A stretch of 64,000 nt of DNA. Origin: JAJRVM01 sp963700515 (GTDB lineage: Bacteria; Planctomycetota; Planctomycetia; Pirellulales; Pirellulaceae). Below the pieces are notes generated by a model, which was given only the letters and a program-made list of their open reading frames with translations, was not told the origin of the DNA and did not search any database. The position numbers and the translations under genes were made by a program. Positions 1 through 9,725 of the stretch are shown here, piece by piece. How positions within the stretch are numbered: position 1 is the first letter of the stretch; every line of letters begins with the position of its first letter. Location: NCBI GenBank assembly GCA_963700515.1, contig CAVOXY010000033.1:62001-126000 (forward strand), written 5' to 3'.

Positions 1-848
1 TCATATCCTCCAGGCAATGCTCCAACACGTCGTGAATGATCCGTTTGAGGAATCGTTCGGCCAGGTCCATGTTGTCGAACAGATCGAAAAACGCCATCTC
101 CGGTTCGATCATCCAGAACTCAGCCAGGTGTCGGGAGGTATTGGAGTTTTCGGCTCGAAAGGTGGGGCCGAACGTATAGACTTTTCCCAAGGCCGTGGCG
201 TAGATTTCGGCCTCCAGCTGCCCGCTCACCGTCAAGAAACTGGGGCGTTCGAAGAAATCGCGCGTGTAGTCGATGGCGCCATCTTTGCGTGGCAGATCTT
301 CCAGATTCAGTGGTCGTCACGCGAAACAGTTCTCCGGCTCCTTCACAATCGCTGGCCGTGATCACCGGCGTGTGGACGTAGAGGAAGCCCTCTTCCTGGA
401 AGAAAGAATGGATCGACATCGATACCTGGTTTCTGACTCGTGCCACGGCGCCAAACGTATTCGTGCGGGGCCGCAGATGAGCCCATTCGCGCAACTTCTC
501 GAAAGAATGCCGCTTCTTTTGCAGCGGATATTCCTCCGGATCGGCCCAACCGTGCACCACAACCTGCTCGGCATGCAACTCTGTCGCCTGCTCCTTCCCC
601 GCCGAATCCTTCAGTTCGCCTTCCACCGTCACGCTGCAGCCCGAAGTCAACCGCTTGATCTCTGCCTCGTAGTTGGCCAGCTGCTGATCCGCGATCACCT
701 GCAGATTGGACATGCAAGAGCCGTCATTGAGTTCCAAGAAGCTGAAGCCCGCTTTCGAGTCGCGGCGGGTGCGCACCCACGCATTGACGCGTACGCGTTG
801 CCCGACATCTCCTCCCTGGATCGCTCGCACAACAGTTATGTTTTCCAT
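1..848 (-). CDS. asnS: asparaginyl-tRNA synthetase (5' part; C-terminus off the window; frame break near 309)
   Basis: Charges tRNA(Asn) with asparagine in the cytosol. The chosen start begins MENITVVRAI, followed by an OB-fold anticodon-binding domain (roughly residues 15-110, with RVNAWVRTRRDSKAGFSF) and then the class II catalytic core (HTPVITASDCEGAGELF). The frame breaks after FRVTT near base 309. One base further on, the reading resumes as LNLEDLPRKDGAIDYTRDFF and then the class II motif 2 region (FGPTFRAENSNTSRHLAEF), continuing to the window edge. One extra base explains this. Motif 3 lies outside the window. The family assignment is certain from the motifs; the break is more likely a sequence error than loss of an essential gene. 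Confidence 0.93.
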
Positions 849-953
849 CGTCGTTGCATCTTCCGTTTCAGAAGCACCCACCCTACGGTCCACGCCCTAC
901 TCCCCGCACCTCGGCGGCGTCCGTGCGCGTCACGTCCGCCGCGGCTCCTCCGT

Positions 954-2006
954 TCACTCGCCATGTTCCGCCAGATACCGTTCGGCATCCAACGCAGCCA
1001 TGCAGCCCGTGCCGGCCGAGGTGATGGCCTGCCGATAGTAGTCGTCTGCCACATCACCGGCGGCGAACACCCCCTCCACGCTCGTAATGGTGCGGAACGC
1101 TTGCTGCCATTTGATATAGCCCTTGCTGGTCATCTCCAGCTTGCCCTGCAGGAAACCGGTGTTGGGTGTATGGCCAATCGACAGGAACACGCCGCGGCTC
1201 GCCAGCTCCCGCAGCGAATCGTCCTTCGTACTCTTGAGCCGCACGGACGTCACACCTTCCTCTTCATTGCCGAGCACTTCGTCCAATACGTGACTCCACA
1301 CGATGTCGATCTTCTTGTTATCGAAAGCACGCTGCCGCATGATCTGGGAAGCCCGCAGTTCGTCCCGCCGGTGGACCAGGTGCACGACGGAGGCGTACTT
1401 GGTGAGATACGAGGCCTCCTCGATCGCGGAATCGCCTCCGCCAACCACGACCAGCGGCTGGTTGCGGAAGCGGGGCAGAGCGCCGTCGCACACGGCACAG
1501 GCGCTGACACCACGATTCTTGAACGCCTCCTCCGACGGCAATCCCAGGTAGTTGGCCCGCGCCCCGGTAGCCACGATCAGCGTGGCGGTTTCGACAACTT
1601 TCCCTTCGCTCGTAATCACCTTGTACGGGCGAGCGGTCAAATCGACATCGACGATGTCATCCGTGATGATCCGCGTGCCGAAATTCGTCGCCTGCTGCCG
1701 CATCAACTCCATCAGCTCTGGTCCCGTGACGGCATGACTCTCTTCGCCGACCGGCGGCAGGCCCGCGAGTCGCTGTTCGGCCAGCGCGGTTTGCAGGAAT
1801 CCATCCAGCCGCCCGGCGGGAAACCCGGCATAATTCTCCACCTCGGTCGTCAGCGACAATTGCCCCAGGGGCAACGTCCCACTGACTCGATTCTCTTCGG
1901 TAATCGCCCCTTCGAACAACAGTGGGTTCAGGTTGGCCCGGGATGCATAGATGGCCGCGGACCAACCTGCCGGACCACTTCCGATGATGACAACTTTTTC
2001 GGCCAC
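954..2006 (-). CDS. trxB: thioredoxin reductase
   Basis: NADPH-dependent flavoenzyme that reduces thioredoxin. The GTG start is preceded by an AAGGA-type site. The N-terminal FAD-binding GSGPAG is near residue 9, the redox-active CAVCDG has its cysteines near residues 170 and 173 (the usual form is CATCDG), the NADPH motif GGGDSA is near 189, and the C-terminal FAD motif AAGDVADDYYRQ is present. At 350 residues it is slightly longer than the usual 310-330. It is divergent from cstA, with about 195 bases between the starts. All catalytic elements are intact and there is no frame break. Confidence 0.95.
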   Translation of the reverse strand: MAEKVVIIGSGPAGWSAAIYASRANLNPLLFEGAITEENRVSGTLPLGQLSLTTEVENYAGFPAGRLDGFLQTALAEQRLAGLPPVGEESHAVTGPELMELMRQQATNFGTRIITDDIVDVDLTARPYKVITSEGKVVETATLIVATGARANYLGLPSEEAFKNRGVSACAVCDGALPRFRNQPLVVVGGGDSAIEEASYLTKYASVVHLVHRRDELRASQIMRQRAFDNKKIDIVWSHVLDEVLGNEEEGVTSVRLKSTKDDSLRELASRGVFLSIGHTPNTGFLQGKLEMTSKGYIKWQQAFRTITSVEGVFAAGDVADDYYRQAITSAGTGCMAALDAERYLAEHGE

Positions 2007-2112
2007 GTGTTGACGTCCTTTCCATCAGGTCTATCTTGAGAAGGTTATCCAGCGGGCCTGCCTCGTGTTTCCCTGCCGGGAATCGCCTTGGCAACTTCAC
2101 CCACCGTCTAAG

Positions 2113-2140
2113 TTGCGAAACGTGTCTTTCAGATTATAAA
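2113..2140 (+). promoter_or_regulatory. probable sigma70-type promoter of cstA
   Basis: TTGCGA, a 16-base spacer and TATAAA, ending about 60 bases before the cstA start, in the trxB-cstA divergent gap. Found by eye only. Confidence 0.4.
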
Positions 2141-2202
2141 GAGTCTTCCGGCGCCGGGTACCGGCTGACGTTAATTTCACTCAGAGGTCAGGACAAGGGA
2201 CT

Positions 2203-4059
2203 ATGAGCACACTGCTCATCGCATTGGCCGCGTTTCTCGGCTTCTTCGTCGCGTATCACACGTACGGCCGGTGGTTGGCCCGCAAAATCTTTCGGCTCGA
2301 TCCCGCTGCGCCCGTCCCCAGTCGACAACTGCGGGACGATGTGGATTTCGTCCCCACTCGGAAAGAGGTCATCTTCGGACACCACTTTACCAGCATTGCG
2401 GGGACCGGTCCGATTGTCGGGCCGGCGATCGCGGTCCTGTGGGGCTGGCTCCCGGCCCTGCTGTGGGTCATGATCGGCTGCATTTTCATCGGCGCGGTGC
2501 ACGATTTCGGGGCCCTGGTGGTGTCGCTGCGGAACCGGGGACAGACGGTCGGGGAAGTCGCCGGCCGCCTGATCGCCCCACGCGCTCGTCTCCTCTTCCT
2601 GCTGATTCTGTTCTTCTCGCTGACCGTGGTGCTCGCCATTTTCGGACTCGTTATCGCCACCATCTTCCGACTCTACCCAGAGAGCGTATTGTCCGTGTGG
2701 GTGGCGATGCCGCTGGCCGTGTTGATCGGTTTCTGGGTCTATCGCTGGGGCGGCACCCTGCTGCTCCCCTCGCTGGTCGGAGTCACCGTGTTGTACCTGG
2801 CAGTGATCGTGGGGGCCTACTACTTGCCGATTGCTCTGCCTGACAAGAGCGCCATCGTCACGTGGACGGCCTTGCTGATGATCTACTGCTTCTTCGCCTC
2901 GGTGTTGCCCGTCTGGATGCTGCTGCAACCGCGCGACTTCATCAACAGCCATCAGCTGGTGATCGCCCTGCTGCTGCTGGTGTTGGGAATCTTGGTGGCA
3001 GGCCTCACCGGGCAGTCGAGCATGCTGACGAGCGCCCCGATCATCGCCACTCAGGAGTCGTTGCCGATCGGAGCCGAGCCGATTTTTCCCTTCCTGTTCA
3101 TCACCATCGCCTGCGGCGCGGTCAGTGGATTCCACTGCCTGGTCAGCAGCGGCACCAGCAGCAAGCAGGTGGCCTGCGAAACGGATGCTCAGTATGTGGG
3201 ATACGGAGCGATGCTGTTGGAAGGAGCCTTGGCGGTGGTCGTCATCCTGGCTTGTTGCGCCGGAGTGGGGATGGGGAAATACCAGAAGAACGCCGTCGGT
3301 GAGTACGTCGCGGTGGAGACCGATAGCAGCATCACTTATGCCGCTTGGAAGCAGCATTACAAGCCGAACATGCATTGGTCGGACTACCGGCTAAAAGAAA
3401 CGGTCGGCGCCTTCGTGGAAGGGGGGGCCAACTTCATGACATCGATTGGCATCCCGCTGAAGCTGGGCATCGCTGTGATCGCCGTACTGGTGGCCTGCTT
3501 CGCCGCCACCACCCTCGACACCGCCACTCGGTTGCAGCGGTACGTGATCCAGGAACTCGCCGGCACGCTGCGCATACAACCGCTGACCAACAAGTATGCC
3601 GCCACGGCGCTGGCGGTGACACTGGGTGGAGCACTGGCTATGCTGCCGGCCAAAGCGGGAGATCCCTACGGCACGGGAGGCCTGATTCTCTGGCCCCTCT
3701 TCGGCGCCACAAACCAGATGCTCGCCGGGCTCGCTTTCCTGGTCACGCTCTTCTATTTGTGGCGGCGCAACAAACCGGTCTGGTTCCTGGTCGGCCCGAC
3801 GGTGATTATGTTGATTCTGCCGGTGTGGGGACTCTCCTGGAAGATGTTTCATCCGCAATACGGCTGGTGGGCGGAGGGGAATTTCCTCTTGCTGGGAATC
3901 GGCATCATCGTGCTGAGCATCCAGATCTGGATCGTGGCGGAAGGGGTGAGTATCTGGCGGCGGGCCCGCGGAGTGCTGGAAGAGGCTCTGCCACCGCTGG
4001 CCACCGCCGAGCGCCCAACGGCCATCGGGCAAGCCGTGGCCGGCGGACGGTCGTGCTGA
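2203..4059 (+). CDS. cstA: carbon starvation protein CstA (peptide/pyruvate transporter family)
   Basis: Inner-membrane transporter of the CstA family, which includes peptide and pyruvate uptake systems induced on carbon limitation. The protein is 618 residues with many hydrophobic segments. Family hallmarks are visible: KEVIFGHHFTSIAGTGPIVGP near residue 50, SGFHCLVSSGTSSKQ near 310, ATTLDTATRLQRYVIQE near 430 and WPLFGATNQMLA near 500. An AAGGGA-like site lies just before the ATG. It converges with fliM with only about 30 bases between, so terminators must be very short or shared. The exact substrate cannot be told from sequence. Confidence 0.93.
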   Translation: MSTLLIALAAFLGFFVAYHTYGRWLARKIFRLDPAAPVPSRQLRDDVDFVPTRKEVIFGHHFTSIAGTGPIVGPAIAVLWGWLPALLWVMIGCIFIGAVHDFGALVVSLRNRGQTVGEVAGRLIAPRARLLFLLILFFSLTVVLAIFGLVIATIFRLYPESVLSVWVAMPLAVLIGFWVYRWGGTLLLPSLVGVTVLYLAVIVGAYYLPIALPDKSAIVTWTALLMIYCFFASVLPVWMLLQPRDFINSHQLVIALLLLVLGILVAGLTGQSSMLTSAPIIATQESLPIGAEPIFPFLFITIACGAVSGFHCLVSSGTSSKQVACETDAQYVGYGAMLLEGALAVVVILACCAGVGMGKYQKNAVGEYVAVETDSSITYAAWKQHYKPNMHWSDYRLKETVGAFVEGGANFMTSIGIPLKLGIAVIAVLVACFAATTLDTATRLQRYVIQELAGTLRIQPLTNKYAATALAVTLGGALAMLPAKAGDPYGTGGLILWPLFGATNQMLAGLAFLVTLFYLWRRNKPVWFLVGPTVIMLILPVWGLSWKMFHPQYGWWAEGNFLLLGIGIIVLSIQIWIVAEGVSIWRRARGVLEEALPPLATAERPTAIGQAVAGGRSC

Positions 4060-4090
4060 AGGGGACCACGCGTGTGGGCCGTGCGACACC

Positions 4091-5098
4091 CTAGTCCGTG
4101 TCCACGGGCCCCTCAATCTGTACGGCCTTCTGTCCCTTGATGGCGCCAGGGGAAGCACGGAACTTGACCACACCCTCCACCGATACATCCAGCGGCGAGC
4201 GAACGTCCTTTTCGGTGGTCACGATATCACCCACGCGCAGCGAAAGTAGATCCGCCGTGGTAATGCGGGAACTGGCCAACGTCGCCACCATCTCGACCAG
4301 CGACCCGTTCAGCCGCTGGCTGACTCTCTCGATCGAATCTTGGGTCGGGGCAGCGCGTGCGTAACTCACCCAGTTGTTGGTGGCCAGCTTGTTGCCGATG
4401 CGTTCAATGGCATTGAAGGGAATACAGAGATTCATCATGCCTCGCACGTCGCCCAGCGTCAGTTCGAAGCTGATCAACACGACGACTTCGTTCGGTGGAA
4501 CAATCTGCACCAGCTGCGGATTGCTTTCCACTCGTTCCACTTCGAATTCCAATGGCAAGATGTTCGCCCAGGCACGCTTCAGGTCGTGCAGAAACAGGCC
4601 GGTAATTCTTCCCACCAGCCGCAGTTCGATCTCTGTCAGCGCTCGACGGGCAACGGGCCCCGTCTCCTTACCACCTCCCAAAAGTCGATTAATGATCGGG
4701 TAGAGAATCGATGGGTTGATGTCAAGGATGACGTTTCCTTCGAGCGGCTTGGCCGTCAACAGATTGAAACAGGTCGGGTTTTCCAGACTGAAGACGAACT
4801 CGCTGTAGGTCAACTGATCGACGCTCGTCAATTTGACCTCCACGATGCTCCGCAACAAAGCCGACAGAGCAGCGCCAAAATTGCGGCCAAACCCTTCGTG
4901 CAACGACTGCAGAGCGCGCATCTGCTCTTTGCCCACCCGCTCCGGACGCTTGAAATCGTACGGAGTGATCTTTTCGCGGGAACGAATGGCACGTCCCGCA
5001 ATCGGTTGCGACGCCTTGGCCGACACGGCCGGTGCCTTGGTCTCCATCGCATTCAGGAGACTCTCGACCTCTGCCTGGCTGAGGACTTCGTCAGTCAT
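4091..5098 (-). CDS. fliM: flagellar motor switch protein FliM
   Basis: Switch-complex (C-ring) protein that binds CheY-P and sets the direction of flagellar rotation. The start MTDEVLSQAEVESLLNAM was chosen because it puts the conserved CheY-binding LSQxE...LL segment at the N-terminus; the open frame runs further upstream but with non-conserved residues. A CheC-like middle domain (residues about 60-240) is followed by a C-terminal SpoA domain (LLSLRVGDIV, about 265-335). Length 335 is normal. No other flagellar gene is near, so it is not in a flagellar operon here. Confidence 0.93.
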   Translation of the reverse strand: MTDEVLSQAEVESLLNAMETKAPAVSAKASQPIAGRAIRSREKITPYDFKRPERVGKEQMRALQSLHEGFGRNFGAALSALLRSIVEVKLTSVDQLTYSEFVFSLENPTCFNLLTAKPLEGNVILDINPSILYPIINRLLGGGKETGPVARRALTEIELRLVGRITGLFLHDLKRAWANILPLEFEVERVESNPQLVQIVPPNEVVVLISFELTLGDVRGMMNLCIPFNAIERIGNKLATNNWVSYARAAPTQDSIERVSQRLNGSLVEMVATLASSRITTADLLSLRVGDIVTTEKDVRSPLDVSVEGVVKFRASPGAIKGQKAVQIEGPVDTD

Positions 5099-5308
5099 CG
5101 GTCGCTCCATCGACAAAGGTGGGACACGCAGCCATGCATGGCAGACCCGTCTCGGTCCACGCCACGAAATTCCCCTGCCCGCCGCCGGGCCTTTCCGCCG
5201 GTCGCCCACGTCAGGCGACCGCGGGAATACCACCAGAAAGCGGCGGCTCCGTCGCTTCCCGTCGGCCACCAGTCGGCGGTCGGCACTGCTCCTCACGTTC
5301 TCGCTCCC

Positions 5309-6577
5309 TCACCCTCGCACCTGGCCGTTACCGTAGACGACATACTTGTAGCTTGTCAGTTCCTTCAGTCCGCAGGGACCCCGCGCGTGAAACTTGTCCG
5401 TACTGATGCCGATCTCAGCACCCAGCCCGAATTCTCCTCCGTCGTTGAACCGGGTACTGGCGTTGATGATCACCGCGGCACTGTCGACAGCCGCCGCGAA
5501 TTGGCGGCCGGCCAATAGGTCGCGCGTGACGATCGCATCCGTATGGTGCGAACCATACCGGTTGATGTGGCTGATGGCCTCGGCCAGTGAGTGGACGACC
5601 TTGACCGAAATGATGGGGCCCAGGTACTCGGTGTAGTAATCCTTTTCGGTCGCCCCGACGGCTCGAGGAATCAGCTGGCACGTGGCGGCATCTCCTCGGA
5701 TTTCGACCCCGTATGGCAGCAGCACCTGGTCCACACGCGGCAAGAACTCGGCCGCGATTCCCGCGTGCACCAGCAATGACTCACACGCATTGCAGACACC
5801 CATCCGCTGACACTTGGCGTTCTCGGTGATCGACACCGCCATCTCCAGGTCAGCCGACTGATCGACATAGACGTGACAGTTCCCGTCGTAATGCTTGATG
5901 ACCGGCATCTTGGCCTCGGCCGCCACGCGCCGAATCAAGCCCTCCCCTCCCCGCGGAATCGCCACATTGATGTACTCGGGCAACCGCAGAAAATGGCCTA
6001 CCGCCTCACGATCGGTCGTCGCCACGAGTTGGATCGCATCGGCGGGAACCTCCAGCTCAATCGCGGTATTTCGCAACACGTCCACAATGGCCTGGCTCGA
6101 ATGGGCAGCCTCCTTGCCTCCCCGCAGAATCACCGCGTTGCCGCTCTTGAGGCAAATCGCTGCCGCATCGGCCGTCACATTCGGTCGCGATTCGTAAATG
6201 AAAAACACTACTCCCAACGGCACACGCAGCTTCGCCACCTCCAGCCCATTCGGCCTCACCGTCGATTCGATCGTCTCACCAATCGGATCAGGTAATGCCG
6301 CAATGTCGCACAGCCCGCGTCCGATTGCCGCGATACGCTCTGCTGTCAGCTTCAACCGATCGATTTGAGCCGCCGTCAGGCCAAAACTCGACGCCGCATC
6401 GATATCCAATTGGTTGGCGCGAAGAATCTCCGAGGTCTGTGCCAGCAAGGCCTCCGCCGATTGCCTGAGCCACTGGTTCTTCACCGCGCCGCCTAGGACC
6501 GCCAGCGAACCAGTCACCGCCGCCGCGCGACGGGCGACATCGATGCAGTATTCGTGCAGGGTGTTGGATGTATTCAT
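5309..6577 (-). CDS. proA: gamma-glutamyl phosphate reductase
   Basis: Reduces gamma-glutamyl phosphate to glutamate semialdehyde in proline synthesis. The start was set at MNTSNTLHEYC, which aligns with the usual N-terminus and gives 422 residues. Visible motifs are VPLGVVFFIYESRPNVT, KSGNAVILRGGKEA, the catalytic cysteine region (CQRMGVCNACESLLVH), and the C-terminal FGLGAEIGISTDKFHARGP. The frame is intact. proB is not next to it. Confidence 0.95.
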   Translation of the reverse strand: MNTSNTLHEYCIDVARRAAAVTGSLAVLGGAVKNQWLRQSAEALLAQTSEILRANQLDIDAASSFGLTAAQIDRLKLTAERIAAIGRGLCDIAALPDPIGETIESTVRPNGLEVAKLRVPLGVVFFIYESRPNVTADAAAICLKSGNAVILRGGKEAAHSSQAIVDVLRNTAIELEVPADAIQLVATTDREAVGHFLRLPEYINVAIPRGGEGLIRRVAAEAKMPVIKHYDGNCHVYVDQSADLEMAVSITENAKCQRMGVCNACESLLVHAGIAAEFLPRVDQVLLPYGVEIRGDAATCQLIPRAVGATEKDYYTEYLGPIISVKVVHSLAEAISHINRYGSHHTDAIVTRDLLAGRQFAAAVDSAAVIINASTRFNDGGEFGLGAEIGISTDKFHARGPCGLKELTSYKYVVYGNGQVRG

Positions 6578-6910
6578 ACCGTCAACGAGCCTCACGAGGC
6601 AGGACCTCAAACCATTTGCAGGCTACCCCGAAACTCGCTCAACCCGCTCCCGTTGGTCGCTAGAACATGATTCAAATTTCGACTAGTTCTCGTCTTACCC
6701 CCTCAGGAAGACGAGTGGCGGATCAGGCCGGCCATACCGATGCGATGCCGCCACCTACCGCTCGCCAGCCCTCGGACAGTCACGCGGTGTGCACAGCCGC
6801 GCCGCCAGGACGAACTAGGGATCCCGCCGGCCCGTGCACGCCCCACCACTCCACGCGGTCTGTGCGCAACGGTCGATAGAACCCGGCAGGAGTATCCTGA
6901 AATCGCTATC
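6578..6910. other. gap upstream of proA and downstream of folP
   Basis: About 330 bases between the proA start and the folP stop. No convincing gene, repeat or RNA seen. The part next to 6660-6690 is AT-richer and is a likely promoter area for proA. Confidence 0.3.
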
Positions 6911-7799
6911 TCAAGTCAATGGCGGTCGCTCGCCATACCCTCCCGACGCAGCAAACAACTGCAGCGCCTGCCGCACGGGACCCACGTCATGGACCCGCAA
7001 TATGTGGACTCCCTGTAATGCTCAGCGACAAAGCGGTGCCAATCGTCCCCGGCAAGCGATCGGCCTCCTTGTCCCCCAGCACGTGAGCGATGAAGCCTTT
7101 GCGAGAGTGGCCGACCAGCACGGGACAGCCCAGATCCCGGAAGCGATGGCAATGTGCCAACAGGGTGAGATTCTGCTGGTGTGTCTTGCCAAAACCGAGA
7201 CCCGGATCCAAACAGATCCGCTCGGGGGCAATTCCCGCACCATACAGAGCCTCGCGCCGCACCCGTAAATACTGCCAAATCTCTGCCACCACGTCGTCGT
7301 AGTGGGGATGGTCCTGCATGGTCGCGGGAGTTCCCTGCATGTGCATGACGCACACCGCCGCCTGACTCTCCACAGCTAGCGGCAACATGGCACCGTCTCC
7401 CGCCAAACCTGTCACGTCATTAATGATCTGAGCTCCGCAATCCAACGCCGCCCGCGCAACAACGGCCTTCGACGTGTCGATCGAAACCGGTACGTCAGTC
7501 TGCCGACAGACGGCCTGCAGCACTGGAATGACACGCCGCAGCTCCTCGTCGAGGTCAACCGCGGTGGCGTACGGACGAGTGCTCTCGCCGCCGATATCCA
7601 GAATGTCGGCACCCTGGCCCACCAGCTCCAGGGCCCGCTGCACCGCCCGTTCGACCTCCAGAAAGTGCCCACCATCCGAGAAGCTGTCCGGCGTGACGTT
7701 GACAATGCCCATCAACAACGGCCTACGCCGCAACAATAACCGGGTGGTCCGCAACTGCCAGAATTGCGGCTCATGCGAAAAGGGATCAGCAGCCATCAT
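6911..7799 (-). CDS. folP: dihydropteroate synthase (frame break near 7012)
   Basis: Joins p-aminobenzoate and the pterin diphosphate in folate synthesis. The N-terminal signature MGIVNVTPDSFSDGG, the second pterin-binding loop (DIGGESTRP), INDVTG, DPGLGFGKT and VGHSRKGF are all present in one frame. Near 7012, in a GGG run, the frame must shift by one base. It then reads GVHILRVHDVGPVRQALQ, the expected C-terminal helix, to a stop at 6911. Without the shift the protein would lose the conserved RVHDV segment, so an inserted G in the sequence is likely. Confidence 0.93.
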
Positions 7800-7830
7800 C
7801 TGCCTATTCTAGCACCCCTGCCAGAAAAAA

Positions 7831-7849
7831 GGGGAGGCTCCCCGTTTTT
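7831..7849. terminator. short hairpin flanked by A and T runs
   Basis: GGGGA, loop GGC, TCCCC, then GTTTTT, with AAAAAA on the other side, so it could act in both directions. It lies just upstream of folP and might end a transcript arriving from either side. Confidence 0.35.
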
Positions 7850-7934
7850 GCCGTGGGAGCGTTCGAGCCATGCAAGAAAGGGAGGTATCTCGAATATTCT
7901 CGAGATGGTGGCAGAGTCCTTGGACGGGGCAGAT

Positions 7935-8012
7935 GAAGGACAAAAAAATCGGATGACAAAAAGATCTCCTGTGCCGACTTGTCTTTTTGTCACCCCAGTC
8001 TTCTTGTCCTTC
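7935..8012. repeat. long imperfect inverted repeat
   Basis: Two nested perfect arm pairs: GAAGGACAA (7935-7943) with TTGTCCTTC (8004-8012), and TGACAAAAAGA (7954-7964) with TCTTTTTGTCA (7982-7992). The central loop is about 17 bases. The element lies in a gene-free stretch downstream of the folP 5' side. Confidence 0.7.
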
Positions 8013-8126
8013 ACACTAGTGGCGATGGAACATCTGTCGCCGCTGCCGCTGAGCCCTTGGCGGTCTCAGCTACGGCGGTCTCAGCTACGACTTCCGTACA
8101 TCTCACTTCCCGCTTCACTTTGAGTC

Positions 8127-8330
8127 TGGTTTCCCCTGGGTATATCCCAGGGGGACCACAACTGACCAGCTACCACCGACCGGCTCCACGCCGGTGAGCG
8201 GCCGAGCCCAGCAGCAACCATCACGCCGGCGTTGTGCCGAGGCCGCAACGCAACCGCGTCTGGCGTGCGTGCCGCCTGACGACGCGCGAGGCCAGCCGCA
8301 GTCGCTTTCGGTCGGCCAGCGCGGCGGCTT
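8127..8330 (-). repeat. dispersed ~205-bp repeat, copy 1
   Basis: On the minus strand this stretch matches 47256-47460 over its length, with shared blocks such as CCGCGCTGGCCGACCGAAA, GCCAGACGCG, TGCGGCCTCG and AACGCCGGCG. It ends in the hairpin CCCCTGGG/CCCAGGGG. No gene is apparent in it. Confidence 0.75.
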
Positions 8331-8448
8331 GACGCGATGGCCGGGACTCGGTCAGGAACAGGGAAATGGGCCACAAGCAGAGCAAGAAGGGAAGTGTGGG
8401 AACGACACCTGAGAGATCGGTTGCTGTCGCAGCGAGGGATTGACTCAT

Positions 8449-8576
8449 CAGCTCGTCGGATCCTGAGGTTTCTGGGACTCGTCAAAATACCACCCATTGT
8501 CGAACTGACCCGGCGTGAGCTTCGCAGAGTGACTCGGCGGTCGTTGTTGCGCGACCACACAGAACCGGGTAGAATC
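8449..8576 (+). repeat. accessory-region repeat, copy A (degenerate)
   Basis: Shares blocks with the copy near 13.6 kb (GGTTyCTGGGACTCG, AATACCACC, CGCAGAG, CGGTCG.TGTTG). Its 3' end carries TTGCGC, 17 bases, TAGAAT, a plausible promoter for the gene starting at 8650. Confidence 0.55.
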
Positions 8577-8649
8577 GCGTGCCAATCGCCCGCCGAGAAT
8601 GACACTCACCACGCAGGTAGCCTGCCATCATGTTATGGAGGACAATGTC

Positions 8650-9432
8650 ATGCCAACACGCCGCACATTTCTGTCGGTCTTTACTCTGCTCGGCACGACC
8701 GGCCTCACCGCAAGTAGGGCTGTAGCGGCAACGCGACGACACCGCCGCTGGCCTTTCGCTCATACTTGGTGCACACAAACCGAAGAGCCGCTGGCCGCAC
8801 GTGAGAATAGGACCCAGTTCATTCAACCTGATTACGTGAAGTGGCAGCAAATCAGAAGGGGCATGCATCGGGACGATGTGCGGGACCTGCTCGGCGAGCC
8901 GCTGTATCGGGAGGACAATTGTGGCAGCCGGTACGCTCGCGATCTCATTGGTAGCGATGACACTGTTGTCGTCATATATAGCTGGAAATATGGACATCTG
9001 GAATTCGCTGATCCTTCACTGCCGGCGGACACGTTTGTGTTCTCCATTGACTTCGAACCCGACAGTGACAGAGTGTTTGAGATACGTGATCCGTTTGGAG
9101 GCCGATTCTCGAAGGATGGCGTGCCCACGGTTCCGCGACTACTGGTTCCACCGGACGGTTCGAGTTGGAGTCACTACCCACCATTGCTAGATCTTCGTTG
9201 GGAGCCTTCGTCAGGAGTTTATCCGATTCGCTATGAAGTCGGATTGTCGGACGTAGTGCCAGGATCGGAAGAAGTGGCGGATTACGTGGCTGTGCCATTA
9301 GAAATCTGCAATGTACCGCATCACACAATTATTGGATCGCCGAAAGGGCGGTGGCGCGTACGAGCCCACAATCGGCTTGGCCGAAGCGAGTGGAGCGAAT
9401 ACCGCCGCTATGAGTTCACTCGACAGGGATAG
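8650..9432 (+). CDS. secreted protein with SmpA/OmlA-like and fibronectin-like parts
   Basis: The start at 8650 has a good ribosome site (GGAGG, 8 bases upstream) and gives a 260-residue protein. Residues 1-27 look like a Tat/Sec signal (TRRTFLSVFTLLGTTGL). Residues about 60-140 resemble the SmpA/OmlA-type fold (YVKWQQIRRGMHRDDVRDLL, then LGEP), a segment found in small outer-membrane or periplasmic proteins. The C-terminal third (LDLRWEPSSG, YEVGLSD, WRVRAHNRLGRSEWS) looks like a fibronectin type III sandwich. I do not recognise a named family. Repeat copy A lies just upstream. The function is unknown; export is an inference. Confidence 0.65.
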   Translation: MPTRRTFLSVFTLLGTTGLTASRAVAATRRHRRWPFAHTWCTQTEEPLAARENRTQFIQPDYVKWQQIRRGMHRDDVRDLLGEPLYREDNCGSRYARDLIGSDDTVVVIYSWKYGHLEFADPSLPADTFVFSIDFEPDSDRVFEIRDPFGGRFSKDGVPTVPRLLVPPDGSSWSHYPPLLDLRWEPSSGVYPIRYEVGLSDVVPGSEEVADYVAVPLEICNVPHHTIIGSPKGRWRVRAHNRLGRSEWSEYRRYEFTRQG

Positions 9433-9725
9433 GGCTAGCCCGAGGCATGTTGCATGCCTCCGCCGGTACACGCGGATGTTCCGGCCCCGGGTGTTGTTGT
9501 CAAGCCGTACGTTTTCTGAAATCTGCATTATTGGACTGATTGCTGCTCACCAGGGCGCATGCCCCCGCAGAGGCATCGGGAAGGTGATGGGCGGTGCCGG
9601 GGCACCAACGGCTACAATAGGGACGTCGGCGGGCCCGCGAACCCAAGTGACTTTCAACCTCTCGGAGAGTCGCTGCGTAGCAGTTAAGCGGCTGTCGTGG
9701 TGGAATGGGGCCAGGAATTACGCAC

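Noticed and set aside
2188..3375. Minus-strand reading frame inside cstA
   Set aside because: It is Gln/Asp/His-rich antisense text of a well-supported transporter.
8081..8605. A minus-strand protein-coding gene of about 170 residues across the dispersed repeat
   Set aside because: The reading is repeat-derived, low in conserved features, and arginine-rich; the matching reading in the second copy is in a different, also unconvincing, frame.
9311..9725. A long plus-strand gene starting near 9311 and running to 10249
   Set aside because: The first 140 codons overlap the preceding gene's 3' end and are arginine/alanine-rich with no conserved features. The better gene starts at 9726.
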